Part shown: in pieces, positions 37,901 through 49,900 of the stretch
Numbering within the stretch: position 1 is the first letter of the stretch
Layout of the letters: each line of letters starts with the position of its first letter
Source of the DNA: Mactra quadrangularis
Taxonomy: Eukaryota > Mollusca > Bivalvia > Venerida > Mactridae
DNA: 64,000 nt
Assembly (NCBI GenBank): GCA_025267735.1
Contig: CM046297.1
Coordinates: forward strand, 28,112,011 to 28,176,010
Reading direction: 5' to 3'
Notes under the pieces: generated by a model
The model's input: the letters and a program-made list of their open reading frames with translations, nothing else
The model's database searches: none
Told to the model about the DNA's origin: nothing
Position numbers and translations under genes: made by a program

Positions 37901-40900
37901 AGTTTGTAAAAAACAAAATTGTATGTGTACATATTAATAACTAATATCATATATAACAAAAAACCAGTTCAAGCAATAACTAATTGGAATTGTTCCTTCA
38001 GATTATTTTGGTAAGAATGGAGTCGATTCACATTGTAGCTGTGTAGGAAACAACACTTTTCATAAATACGGACGCGACCACTGTAAGTACAACTAATATA
38101 TACTTTGGAAATACAATGTATATGGTAAATTGCACGAGTAGTGCATAAGAAGAATCTTAGGCCACAACAAGTTGATCATACGTTCTATGGATCGCTTGCA
38201 CCTTAATTTTTATGGTTTTTACAACTATTTTTACTTCCTCGCTCGCACATAAAAATTTTGTCAAACCGCTATATAAACAAATGAATTAAGATTTTTTTTA
38301 AAAAATCATCGCTCGCTCGCCCCCATTTCCCCCCCCCCCCCAGAGAAATTCGTAAAACACATCATCAATTTGTTATGGCCTTAGACGGTATTAAGAGACT
38401 CAGATCAACAGTTTGATTTGGTAAGCTACACGATAAAAAGTTAAGCAACAGTCATTTGAGTATACTATTGCTTGTTTATACTTGCTTAAATGTTTTTTTA
38501 CATGAGAAATCCCCAAGTTTAGAAGCAAACTGTTGCAAATCCTTATTAAAATCTGCTGCGGATGATTACATTAGGCCACGCACGCGCAATTTAAGGGATA
38601 ATTCCTACTGCAATTATTGTAGTTCGCATTACGCGTCAACAAGCAGACGATATGCAGTTGGTGCAATTGATATACAAGTGTAATTTGGTTTTTGTAAGGG
38701 AAATAGCCCTAGTATCGCTTCCGTTTGTTGTATAAGCCATATATACTCCGTCTAAACCCCATGTCTGACAGCGCTACTGGCGATTTGCTTTACTAGCGAT
38801 AATCGTCATAAGTGTAACAGGCCTGCAATAATTAAGTGCTTTCAGCGCTCTAATTACATTTTGGGCGCTTTATACATGTATACATGTATACATGTATTCG
38901 TATGTATTGTTAGATTTTATTCAACTGTCAGTGGCGCATACATTAACCCCACTGATTTAAGTACTCAATTTTTGTTCTATCATCTCTGTTAAATACGGAT
39001 AATATTTTTATCGATATGTGTACAAAAGAATTGTTGTTATTATTTAAATCAGCGGGGTTTATGTATGCGTATGTGACAGTTGAATAAGAATTAAAACAGT
39101 ATGATACCATATATTTGGTTCATTTTTGATCATCTTCATAACTTTATTGTAAGCTAAATGAATAAACTTTGTATTTCAGCCATCGGCGATAATGCAGACC
39201 GCTGTTTCAAGCATGCATCTTACACAGGTAAAATGTGACAGGGATACTTAAACCAATAGCGTTAGACTCACAAATAGGCGTGGTCTTAAATTATCTTATT
39301 ACGGGAATTTCATTTATTACATTTTTATAATTATAATGCTTGTAGTGTTACAGTCAATTTTCATTAATAATGTGCTGCCATGCCAATTGATTATCCTCAC
39401 GAGGCTCCTAGTCGCTGTCATGTTGTTTTATATAAATATCACATCCTTATGGTGGCTGATTTATGCCATGTCGCATTGTTGTCCCGCGGGGCGCCACACG
39501 AAAACACGAAAGTACGACAAAATGGTCTTTTTGTCGTATCATCGTCCCGCGAGGCGCCATGCAAAAACACAATCATACGACATTTTAATCATTTGTCGTG
39601 TTTTCGCCTGTGAAAGCACAATGCAACAATGTATTTTTACGACAAAACTTTTACAAAGGTACGACACATTTTCGTGTCGTGTTTTTGTCATAATTTTGTC
39701 GCATCTTTGTGTTTTCGTTTCACAACCCGCGGGACGATGATACGACAAACAGATATTTGTCGTATCACTCAATGTCAAAAAAAGTGCACAATTAGAATTT
39801 GACAATTGATCAAAAATGAAGTAGGAGTTTAACATCTTTTATCATTATAATCTTTAACACTAACCTATTTGGAAGTAGAAAATACGCATCGGAGATTTTA
39901 TAAAGGACTGTACTGAAAGTTGTCATGGCTTAACGAAAGGTAATATAAATGTAAAGTAAGATACGTTAAGATTTTTAAAATAAAATTTCTAGAACCGATA
40001 GACAGTAGCAAATCTAATAATTATTTATTAAAAGGTATTTCATAGTATGACGGTAAACTTTATGACAATTATTTATATATTTCTTATGACATGAAGTTCT
40101 ATTTGTCCTTGATTTAACAAAAAACACAATGATTGTTTTTTTAATTTGAAGGTGTTTCTAAATCAATTCGTTTTATTCAGGAATTACTAGCGCTAATAAA
40201 ACAATAAAACCGTAGCACAGGAGTCAATGTAAGAACACACTAAAAACCCAGTTCTAATGCCGCTACTATGTTCCTAGTGTAAGGTTTAAACACTTAATTT
40301 GTACAAGGTAAATAATAACGTATCTTACTAAAAAATTATTAACATATATCTGAGATAAATGTAATCAATAAGCAAAAATTATGCTAGCATTTGCTTACAA
40401 ACACTTCAAAACGATAATCTAAAATTAAACTTAAGTTTGTTTAGACAACAATCAAATGTTCACATTGGTAAACTTTAAAAGGTAACGTATCTTACTTTTT
40501 CAATTCACATAAGTTCCACTGCCGTTTATTTTAAAAGACGTTCTAGTTAAGGCACAATTTATGTTAAAATCAAAACAATGCTAGCTCTTTTGCTTCAAAT
40601 ATGTTTATTTATCAGAAAGAATACATATCTATTGGTTTTTTCTGTTAACATTTATTTTGTATCTGTTAACGTATCTTACTCATTTATCAAAATCAGTTCA
40701 TGACTTGAGAGTTCAAAATATATGGTCCATTTTCATACAACTTTACATATTATCTGTTTCATTAGACAGCTGCTGTCAGCTTTATTGCAACAAAATTGTC
40801 GATTTGTTTTTCAACAAGGTAGAGGTTCTACAATTTGTTTTAAAAGTCCAACTATCTAAATATATTTTCAACTTGTCCTTCTTTCTGCTGGTGTACCGTT

Positions 40901-43900
40901 TTGGACCGTGGCGTTGTTATATGAAATTAAACTTTTTCGATTACATTATTTGCATAAAAAGTGTTTCTTGAGTTTCTGTGGAAATATGTCCGAAACTATA
41001 CCTGCACCATTGAGTTTTAATTTGGTTTTAGATCCTGGTGTGCTGGACGAGGTTTTGTTTCCATTAGTTTTAGTCGTATGGTAATTCCTTACAATCTGAA
41101 TTCATGTTAAGACTTTTGCATATTTTTCTTTTTTAAAAAAGGTTCATAATTTTGTTTAAGCGTTTTCACCTGATCATTTCAAGACCAACTTCTGTATGCC
41201 GCTGACCTTTGTCTTATATCTACAAGGTGGCCCTTTGTTTTTCTAGGTCACAAATTGGCATTTAAAAAAAACAATCTTGTTTTGTCTATCTGTCGTGTAC
41301 ATTGGACTGATGTACTTGCTCAAACTATATTCAGAACTTTTTCAATATTGAATTTACCTGAAACCTTATTTTTCTTTCTCATTTAAACTTGTAGATTGTG
41401 CTGGGTGCGTAAAAGCCTCATTTGTAATTCTGTTGTTGTTTTTTCCTAAATCATTCGGAATGTGTTTTTTGCAGATAAATTTTCTTTTGTTGAAATACTC
41501 GGACATTTTATTGTTACTTTGTTTGATTAAGCGTTTAATTTTGCTCCATATTCAGAAGGTATATTTGCATTCTATAAATAGACGGTGAAGATATCACCTC
41601 TATACTAAGACGCATAACGATCTCCAATCATCCGCAATTTACTTCCGCGTCAAGTAGTTCCGCGTATGAATACAAATATCAAAGAAAATCGTTGTTGTGA
41701 AGTACTTTGTTGGCATTTTTTCGCCAAATATAACTACTAAAATGTAAAATAATGACCGCTTGTAGCTACAGGAATATTAATCTATATATACTAAGTACTT
41801 TTAAACCTCTGTAGGTATAGGTACATAGTTAAACCGTGTACTCTACTTTCGAATTCAAATTATTGTGTAAAGAATGACAGATGTAAACACGTTATGATGA
41901 AGGTTTAACTTCCAGTTAAAAAGTTTAATTTGATGAGGATAGTTGGTTTGATAGCCAAATTTTATTGAGTAGACACAAAATTCATACTCTACTTGTTCAG
42001 ATTACTTGAAGGGGGGAAATTGTTAGAATGTAAACATTGTCACGTTCTTTCAGGTAAATAAACAGTTTACCCGTGATGCGCGGCGTCTCCGTACAAAGGT
42101 CAGTCAGACCGTTTGTGTACAGAATGGGTATATTTGACCATTGTCATTTTTCATTTCTTGTACCCTTGCCGGTATTAAGCTCTGGTCTATTTTTTCATCC
42201 TGTACATTAGTATTTTAAGATACTTAAGCTAGAAAGAAAGATACGTTAACCTTTACTACAATGTATAAGTTTTGTCAAATACTCAATGAAAGAAATGGTT
42301 TTTTTTAGGTTTTATATCAAAAGTTGTCCATTTTACTTTATAATTCTAATAAGTTAACATCCTATAACTTTGTATTTACTTGTTATATCATGTCTTTTAA
42401 ACAATGTAAGATACGTTAACATTGAGTAAGATACGTTGAACAAGTTTGTTCATGTCTGTTGGTATCAATTAGCAAATAAGACATGTACAATGCATACAAT
42501 TGTTCTGACTTGTCTTTGTTACATATGAAAAGCAAGTTTAACTGTCTTAAATATAAAAAATAACTAGAAGGCTTCAGTTTTCTGGAGTTGTCATAAAATG
42601 CTTGATTGTTTAGTCATAATCGCCAGGAATACTTTACAACTTCTGTTTTGAGTGGAAATTTTGGTAATTAGCAACGCAATTGGCTAGAAAGTAAATCCAA
42701 AGATGATTTATTTTCGACAAATATTGAAATATCAGGTACGTGTTAACGTATCTTATGTTAACGTATCTTATTGACATTTACTATTTTTTACCATAAAGTA
42801 AGCATATCGGACTTTTCGAGGATGAAATTTCTCTGGATTATGCCTGCATGAAGTAGGCATTGTGAAATTAGGTAAATCTGCCTGCTTTCTGAACTAGCAT
42901 ATGTGTTGTTACATATGGAAAGTTAACGTATCTTATCAAATCTTAAAGTAACAATTCAATTTTTCATTATTTAAAAAATATGGTTAATCTGTATTAGATC
43001 TTAGACGCCAAAAGCCTTTCCTATCTCTTACATTAACCAATTGGGAGTTTATATTGGCATAAATCCGAGTGAAATTGCCAATATTTGGACTTAATGCATG
43101 ATGTCCATAACTGTTAACGTATCTTACATCCAATTTTGGGACACAGGAAAATAATTTTTAATTTTAGCAAATTTTTTTGTCTGATTTCGGAAGGTTATGT
43201 TTTCATTGAATTACCCCAAATGACCATTAGTAAAGGTAACATTAGCAGCAAAACGGTGTATTATTTCAAAATCATATTTTAGTCAAAACAAGTACCCTAT
43301 GCAGGGACAACGCAAAATCAACAGTTTTTGTATTTTTGGAATAAAGTTTTCACCAGAAAATATGTTCAATGAGGGACAAAACTCTTGTTGGAGGTATATA
43401 TATGTTGTATACATCATCTAATGAGAAAAAATCTCAGATACCTTCTGTTTTAAAAAAAATGAGGGCGAAGGGACATTGAAAATGTGAAATTGTTCACTTT
43501 TTTTGACATTGAGTGGTATGATTGTGTTTTCGTGTGGCGCCTCGCGGGACAAAGATACGACAGAGTAGATCTGTCGTATAATTGTATTTTCGCCTTTTCG
43601 CCTTCCACTCATACATGCGTACATCTTCAATAGTCTTCTGCGCATGTGTGAGCGGAAGGCGAAAGAGCGAAAATACAATCGTGCGACAGATAAATCTGTC
43701 GTATCTTTGTCCCGCGAGGCGCCACACGAAAACACAATCATACGACAAATGTCTGTTTGTCGTATCATCGTCCCGCGGGTTGTGAGACGAAAACACAAAG
43801 ATACGACACAATAAAGGCAATAACACGACACGAAAATGTGTCGTATCTTTGTAAAAGTTTTGTCGTTAAAATACATTGTTGCATTGTGCTTTCACAGGCG

Positions 43901-46900
43901 AAAACACGACAAATGATTAAAATGTCGTATGATTGTGTTTTTGCATGGCGCCTCGCGGGACGATGATACGACAAAAAGACCATTTTGTCGTACTTTCGTG
44001 TTTTCGTGTGGCGCCCCGCGGGACAACAATGCGACATGGCATAAATCAGCCACCATACATCCTACAGACGGTGATAGAACAAAATGTTCATCAGAGACAA
44101 ATAATGTCAACCTCGGTTTTATCCGGGTTTTGGATACATAAGGGAACAGTCGATCTGTGTTTAAAATGTTTTACCCCAGTTTTGGGCCCCATTCGACTCA
44201 CGGGCATCCCCATAGACGTGTTCATGGGAAGGACTTCGGGGATAAACCGGCATTTATGGCGATAATCGCCTGTTTACGGGTAATAAGGCATACATGTACC
44301 GCACTGATCATGACCCTGTAAAAGGCATTCCCAGACCATCGGAAGTGGTTCCAGTTGGGGTTGTAGCACATTTCCCCAAAAGCCTTGACCAGACCTAGGG
44401 CCTGAGGCACATTATTTATTTATCATTAATATATTACTTTATCCTGAATGGCCTACAGTAAAATATTTATGGAAGAGACCCCTACATTGACGATCGTTTG
44501 ACTGATATAACGTCCCACACTGGTAGGCTCACTCTACAGAATATGTTTTTTTGTTTTTCAGCTCTGTATAATATGTTTTTTATCAACAATCAAACAGAGA
44601 CTACGTCACCATGTAGTTCACATCACAAAAGTTTGTAACTTTTCACTTTGCTTAGGTTTTACGATAAAAAAATCATTCGGAACAACCTCGGCGATCATCT
44701 ACAAAGATATATTTGCGTCGAAGATCGCCGAGGTAGTTCCGAATGGATAAAATAAACATAGGATAATTTGGGACTCTGAACGAATTTCTGCGTTTACATA
44801 CCATTTGGAACTCCTTAGCCATTTACTGCGTAATTTGTTTATTTTGTGTTTGAAAGTAAATGCTTCATGTATACTCTAAATACAACATATTAGGAATACT
44901 ATTGGCAAACTTTTTAAGTAACTTGCATGTAAAACCCTTTTAAAACCTTTTTATTCGAAGTTTTATCAACGCGCAAAGTCTAGAACTTTATAAAAAGTAG
45001 ACATTTTTGTTGGGTTTAACGCCGTAAAAACACAACACTGTATATATCAAATAACGACAATCAGTCAATTTACTCACTATTTATTCATGGAAAGGCTAAA
45101 TCTCTAGGTTTAGCTGTTAACCAACTTCTATGCGCATACTTTCGTCTGTGACTGACAACTGCCCTACATGCTTAAGAATCATTGGTAGGAGGGAGAATGA
45201 CCGTAGAAATAATTTCATGACCAAGCTCCCTGAAATAATGCCCCACCCGGGAAAAACTTTTTAATGATGTACATTCTATACCTAGATGTCTTATATTTGT
45301 ACTAAATTTTAAATGTTGTTTACAGTATGGCAGTTATTAAATCAAGTCATGGTTGATGATTCATTCGGATTTTGTCAAAGAGACATCGTCTATCATATAA
45401 GCAGTAAGTAACAATAAACACAGTCTAGAACATGTTCGCGGTTTAGTTAAAAAATTCTTCGAATTTACTTTAAATACGTACTTATAGAGCAATATCCCTC
45501 TTCTAGTTTCGTTGATAGTACAAGTACATATAGCAAGATATACAGCAGATATGAATCATAATGTTTTTCTACAAGGGGTCCACACTTTTTTCTAGGGGGG
45601 TCCACACTTTTTCTAGGGTGGGTCCAAACTTTGAAAACACACTGTTAGCAGAATAACGTAACCAATTCATAATAAATACTACATAAACATTTTATTTATA
45701 TTATGCACAATGGCGAGCAAATCGAGCATATGAAAATTGCATCTTGCAACACTCATGAACGGGTACATTTTAGAAATTCCGGGGGGGGGGGTACGGATCC
45801 CCCCTGGCTCCCTACCCCTCCAGCCGCCTATGATGTTCCAAGCAATATTGCGGAAAAACTATTTGAAAAGTCTAATTATAAAAACACACCCTTGTTTACT
45901 TTATTGTTTTGTAGAAGATCACAAGACTATTTCCCTGATTGTGTTAATTTAGTTCTTTTTCTATTATAGATGCTATACAACAATATGGGGACCCATGTAA
46001 TTGTACAGGTATACATTTATACTTATTTTATGACAATTTCCGATCAAACTTTAAATGCAATTATTATTGAATAACAAACAGAACAAAGAACGCAAAATAA
46101 TCTTTATTCGGATTCCATGAGATTATTTATTCATAAATCAAAGTTCGTGCGTTTTATACCGATTACTGCAGTCCTTATTAATCGTGTTTATTTGATTAAT
46201 TGTACGGTCATTTTACGGAGGCCAGCTCACTTAGCAAAGCTTTCCTCGAACATTGTCTATAACCAGTACTCACTTAACTATCCATAAGACCGACTGGTTC
46301 TCCTTAAACCTTATTATTGGAGGAAAATCGACTAATCGGACTTTATTGTTAAATTAGAGTGGATTGGAATAACCGCCCAATGTAAATCCAAACCAGCGAC
46401 CCCTTCAGGACCCTAATTTCGAAATCATGTGTATAGCTTAAACATGGGTAAAAGTTGAAAGTTTTGAAAATACTGAAAACCTACTTTCAAAATACTGAAA
46501 AAGACAGATTTTATATAAATAACACAGAGTAATTTTATTTTTAAAATACTGAAATCAGTATTAATACAGAACACTTTCACCCATGCTTATTTCAATTTGA
46601 ATTATACATATCTAAATTACGTATAATGTAAGTGTAGTTGGGCAAAATTTGAATTAGCTTCACAAATAAAATTTACTCAACACTAAGTACAACGGGCCTG
46701 AATAAGTGTTATGTTATTGCCTAGTGTATGTTACAACCGAATGTGTTATTACCAAGTTTAACTGTATATAAAAACTTTGTTTCATAATTTTCAGTAAATT
46801 GTTCAGACGTCAGCAGTTACAATGGCAAGTAGAATTGTTTACTATTTTCATAGTTGGATTCTTCAAACTCCAAGAATGCACCCAACATTTAGTAAATGGA

Positions 46901-49900
46901 TTAAGGATTGCGGATGCGTCTTACAAAAATCCCGACCCTAATTTTTCAGAAATTGAAAATAAAATCTTGAATCTTGTTCATTGATGTTTATTCCCCACCA
47001 TACTTATTTTTGCACCAAAAAAGAAAAACCTGAACCAATCTAAGTACGAATTTATTAAGCTCAACGTGTCAATTATCACACAATTTGAGAAACTGTCAGT
47101 GAAATCCTAATATAAATATCAAATTCACTCAGAACGTGTTCAAAATGGGTTTCAAGGTCGATTGTAATTGACGTCTTATATCTTTTTTTTGTTTTTTATT
47201 TCGACGTACCATACTCATTTTTTTCAAGAAAATTCTTGATATACTAAAATATAAAAAGTGTGGCCTAAGTTATCATAAATCATAATATTCTTCAACCTTA
47301 GGGCATTTTAGTTCTAATAAATATGTTTGGCTTTATTTGCTTATACTGAGTGTTTATTTTCATGTACAGGATTAAATTTCTAAGTTTGTATATTTTTACA
47401 GAGCTGATGTCATTAGCAGATGCAAAGTCATGTATGAGCGTTAACTCAGGTCAGTGTTTAAAGTCACTTGAACCTCCTTTAAAGCCTTAAAGACCTTTCT
47501 TTTGCATAATTCCTTTAAGACATTTTCATTATAAAGCCCTTATTTTCCTTAAAATTAGATAACCATAACACTGCAATAAGCAGTTGAACATCACAGGGGC
47601 GGATCCAGGATTTTTTTCTAGGGGGGAGGGTTCGAACTTTTCTAGGGGAGGGGGTCCGAACTTTTCCTAGAGTGGGTCCAAACTTTCGAACCAGAACCAC
47701 ATTATACACATTTTGCAGAATAGTGCAACATACCAATAATAAAAAACTTTATAACCATTAAATCTATGTTACGCACCGAGAAAAAATGCTCCATGCTACT
47801 TAAAATGACTAACAGTCAAGAAGTATACTAATGGAATGGTACATTTTAGAAATTCCAAGGGGGTTCCGGAATCCCCCCTGCCCTCCCCCCCCTCCGCTAG
47901 ATTCCCCTATGAATAAGCAGTCGAACATCACATTAGAGTACTTGCAGGTTTTAACACTAACTGTTCTACTAATAATCCCGAAGGAATCCGTAGTAAGTTA
48001 CTCAGATATTTCTCCATAACGTTAGAGATTCCTCCAATAAAAGAGAACAAGAAATGTAATGTGGAAACCACATTAAAGCCGGATTTAAAAACTTTAACGC
48101 AAAAAATACAAAGGGAAATAATCCATAATACAGCCAGGTAGAGTTATGGTTACTTTCTAATTCTGTTTATCACATAGTATGTTATCATTGTATGAAGTTT
48201 TATACAGCTCTGACAATAAATGGCAGAGATTTATGCTAAGTTGAAAACTTTAAGGCAATTGTAAACGACACCGAACGCCTGCCCGACCGTCCGCCCGTGT
48301 TTCGCCAAACTATTAGTCGAATTTTTTCGTTGAAAAATCCGGCTTATAAAAGATATGAAACTTAGATGAAGTCTTAAATAGTTGTTTTTCAATTTCAGTT
48401 TGGCATATTCTGGACGATTTAGAAGTAAAAAGTCCACAATGCAGGTTGTTAGCCCAACAATTCCTAGAAGGTAATTTTTTTTATTTTGATTATTTTGACG
48501 CCGTTTTAAAATAAATTGTTAATGTAAATATAACATTGCGAGGGCTGTTACAAAAGTATCTGGACATGTTTCAAATTTTTTTATTTGTGCACTAATTGTG
48601 ATGACAATTACAACGCTGATAATTTCGGGAATTATGCTTATGGTCCTGCAGAAAGAAAGTAAAATATCTATACTTATGCGATACCTACAGTCACTATCTT
48701 AACGTCGAGTGACGCCGAGTGGGGCCACTTCGTTTAATAAGGTAAATGATCACATTTTTGCCTGTTTCTTTTTTAAATAAAAAAATTGTATTACAGACAT
48801 CAAAAATATGATGTCATTTACGCTTAGAAGAAGTAAATTTCCACTATAAAGACTTAGAAGTACTTTGATTATTGTAATAATAATGTTATATTGTAATAAT
48901 TTTTACGGCTTTTAGACCAAAAATTCTTATTTTGAGAAGATAAATGTCCCTATGTTACAATGTATGACTGATCCGCTATTAAGAATAAGGCAGAATAAGT
49001 ATGAAATACATCATTAATTGTTGTTTTTTGTAGAAAAATTCAAAGACAACAGATCGAGTGAGTGTGTATGTAATTCCATTGTTCCACTTAAAAATGAAAA
49101 CATAATGACCATGCGTAAGTATATATAAAGTCTTTATATGTATAGTCCTACAGTCATGTCTCTTTTTCTATATGAGAATCAAAATCCATTTGGAACCCCT
49201 TGCCCATTCATTAAGAATAAATATTCAATGAATGGTCGAGGTGTTTCGAATGAATCAAATTGTTCGCTCCCCTGATTAAAAAGACAATGAAAGTTGACAA
49301 TATAAGAAGTCCATCAAATATAAGTAGTATAAAACATGTAATCTATGATTTTAGAAAATACATCACCAAACATTGGTGTTTATAAGTATAATGCTCTATA
49401 ACTCGATTGCTTGTCGACCTTTTACGGAATTTGTCGAAGCATTCCGATTAATCCGATTTTCGACAATCGTAACTATTCGGCAATTTCCGTGGCATGAAAA
49501 TATTTATTGGACAAACACGATTGAGTTTAAAAATATTTTCCAGGCCGTAGTGCAAGGGTTTACCGCAAGATTTTGAATCAGAAGACAATTGAAATATTTT
49601 TGTTGTGACCAACAGACGCCTGAATATTGTAATAAAATGCATGCAAATTCTAACACGTTCGTTTTATGTTTTAGACAACGGAAGTCTTCGTACATGTGAA
49701 CATTCAAGCTCATACAGAGGTCAGTAGTATATGTCATAGATAATTGATCAATGTAAACATTCATTAAATAGTACAATCATATTAATTAAAGCCACTGTTT
49801 CAAAAGAAACACTGTAACGACTGCAACGAAAAGACGAAATTCTTATAAATGCAATTATCGCTTATACATGTATTTGTATATACGAGTAGATGTATATATT

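Larger units (their letters stand above)
35972..38082 (+). other. Cys unit 1 of the modular gene (four exons, 80 aa)
   Basis: Four phase 1-1 exons. C type (33 nt): LRSCANLYSYN. D type (48 nt): KLVQLMGEDKCMSTDS. A type (78 nt): residues around FYYLKDM with GLCRDSAIRNLA. B type (81 nt): NYFGKNGVDSHCSC and on. Cysteines are 1+1+1+2. Every junction has a plausible polypyrimidine acceptor and a GT donor. Lengths and motifs match unit 3 (46795-49114), especially CMS-x-x-S in the D exon and the 81-nt B exon. Confidence 0.7.
39448..44057. mobile_element. 4.6-kb foldback element with long inverted repeats and 6-bp target duplication
   Basis: The left end TATGGTGGCTGATTTATGCC is mirrored exactly at the right end (GGCATAAATCAGCCACCATA). 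The flanks carry an exact 6-bp direct repeat CATCCT (39442-39447, 44058-44063). The left inverted repeat runs to about 39791. The right one (about 43491-44057) is longer by about 220 bp because of an extra palindromic block. The terminal repeats are chains of hairpins (TACGACA ... TGTCGTA) joined by CCCGCGRGGCGCC blocks. The 3.7-kb interior has no recognisable transposase or integrase, but carries 11 copies of GTTAACGTATCTTAC. A 6-bp duplication is typical of Polintons/Mavericks, while hairpin-rich termini recall foldback (FB/TU) elements. The class is undecided. Confidence 0.85.
39180..46008 (+). other. Cys unit 2 of the modular gene (four exons, 78 aa)
   Basis: C exon 39180-39227 (48 nt): SIGDNADRCFKHASYT. 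D exon 44562-44630 (69 nt): LYNMFFINNQ, then TSPCSSHHK; its acceptor is TTTTTTGTTTTTCAG and its donor AAAA/GTTTGT is weak, but length and phase fit. A exon 45326-45403 (78 nt): VWQLLNQ or IWQLLNQ, GFCQRDIVYHIS. B exon 45970-46008 (39 nt): NAIQQYGDPCNCT. Five cysteines. Its pattern matches unit 4 (longer C and D exons, short B exon). The 5.3-kb intron between C and D carries the foldback element 39448-44057. Confidence 0.66.

Noticed and set aside
39336..39835. Open frames of 77-134 codons at the left end of the foldback element, and similar ones at 43418-44265
   Set aside because: They read through palindromic terminal repeats on both strands (mirrored peptides such as AGRHTKTRKYD). No transposase motif is present.
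40657..40971. 104-codon open frame in the interior of the foldback element, as a possible transposase
   Set aside because: It overlaps a GTTAACGTATCTTAC copy, is hydrophobic and AT-driven, and contains no DDE, HUH or polymerase motif.
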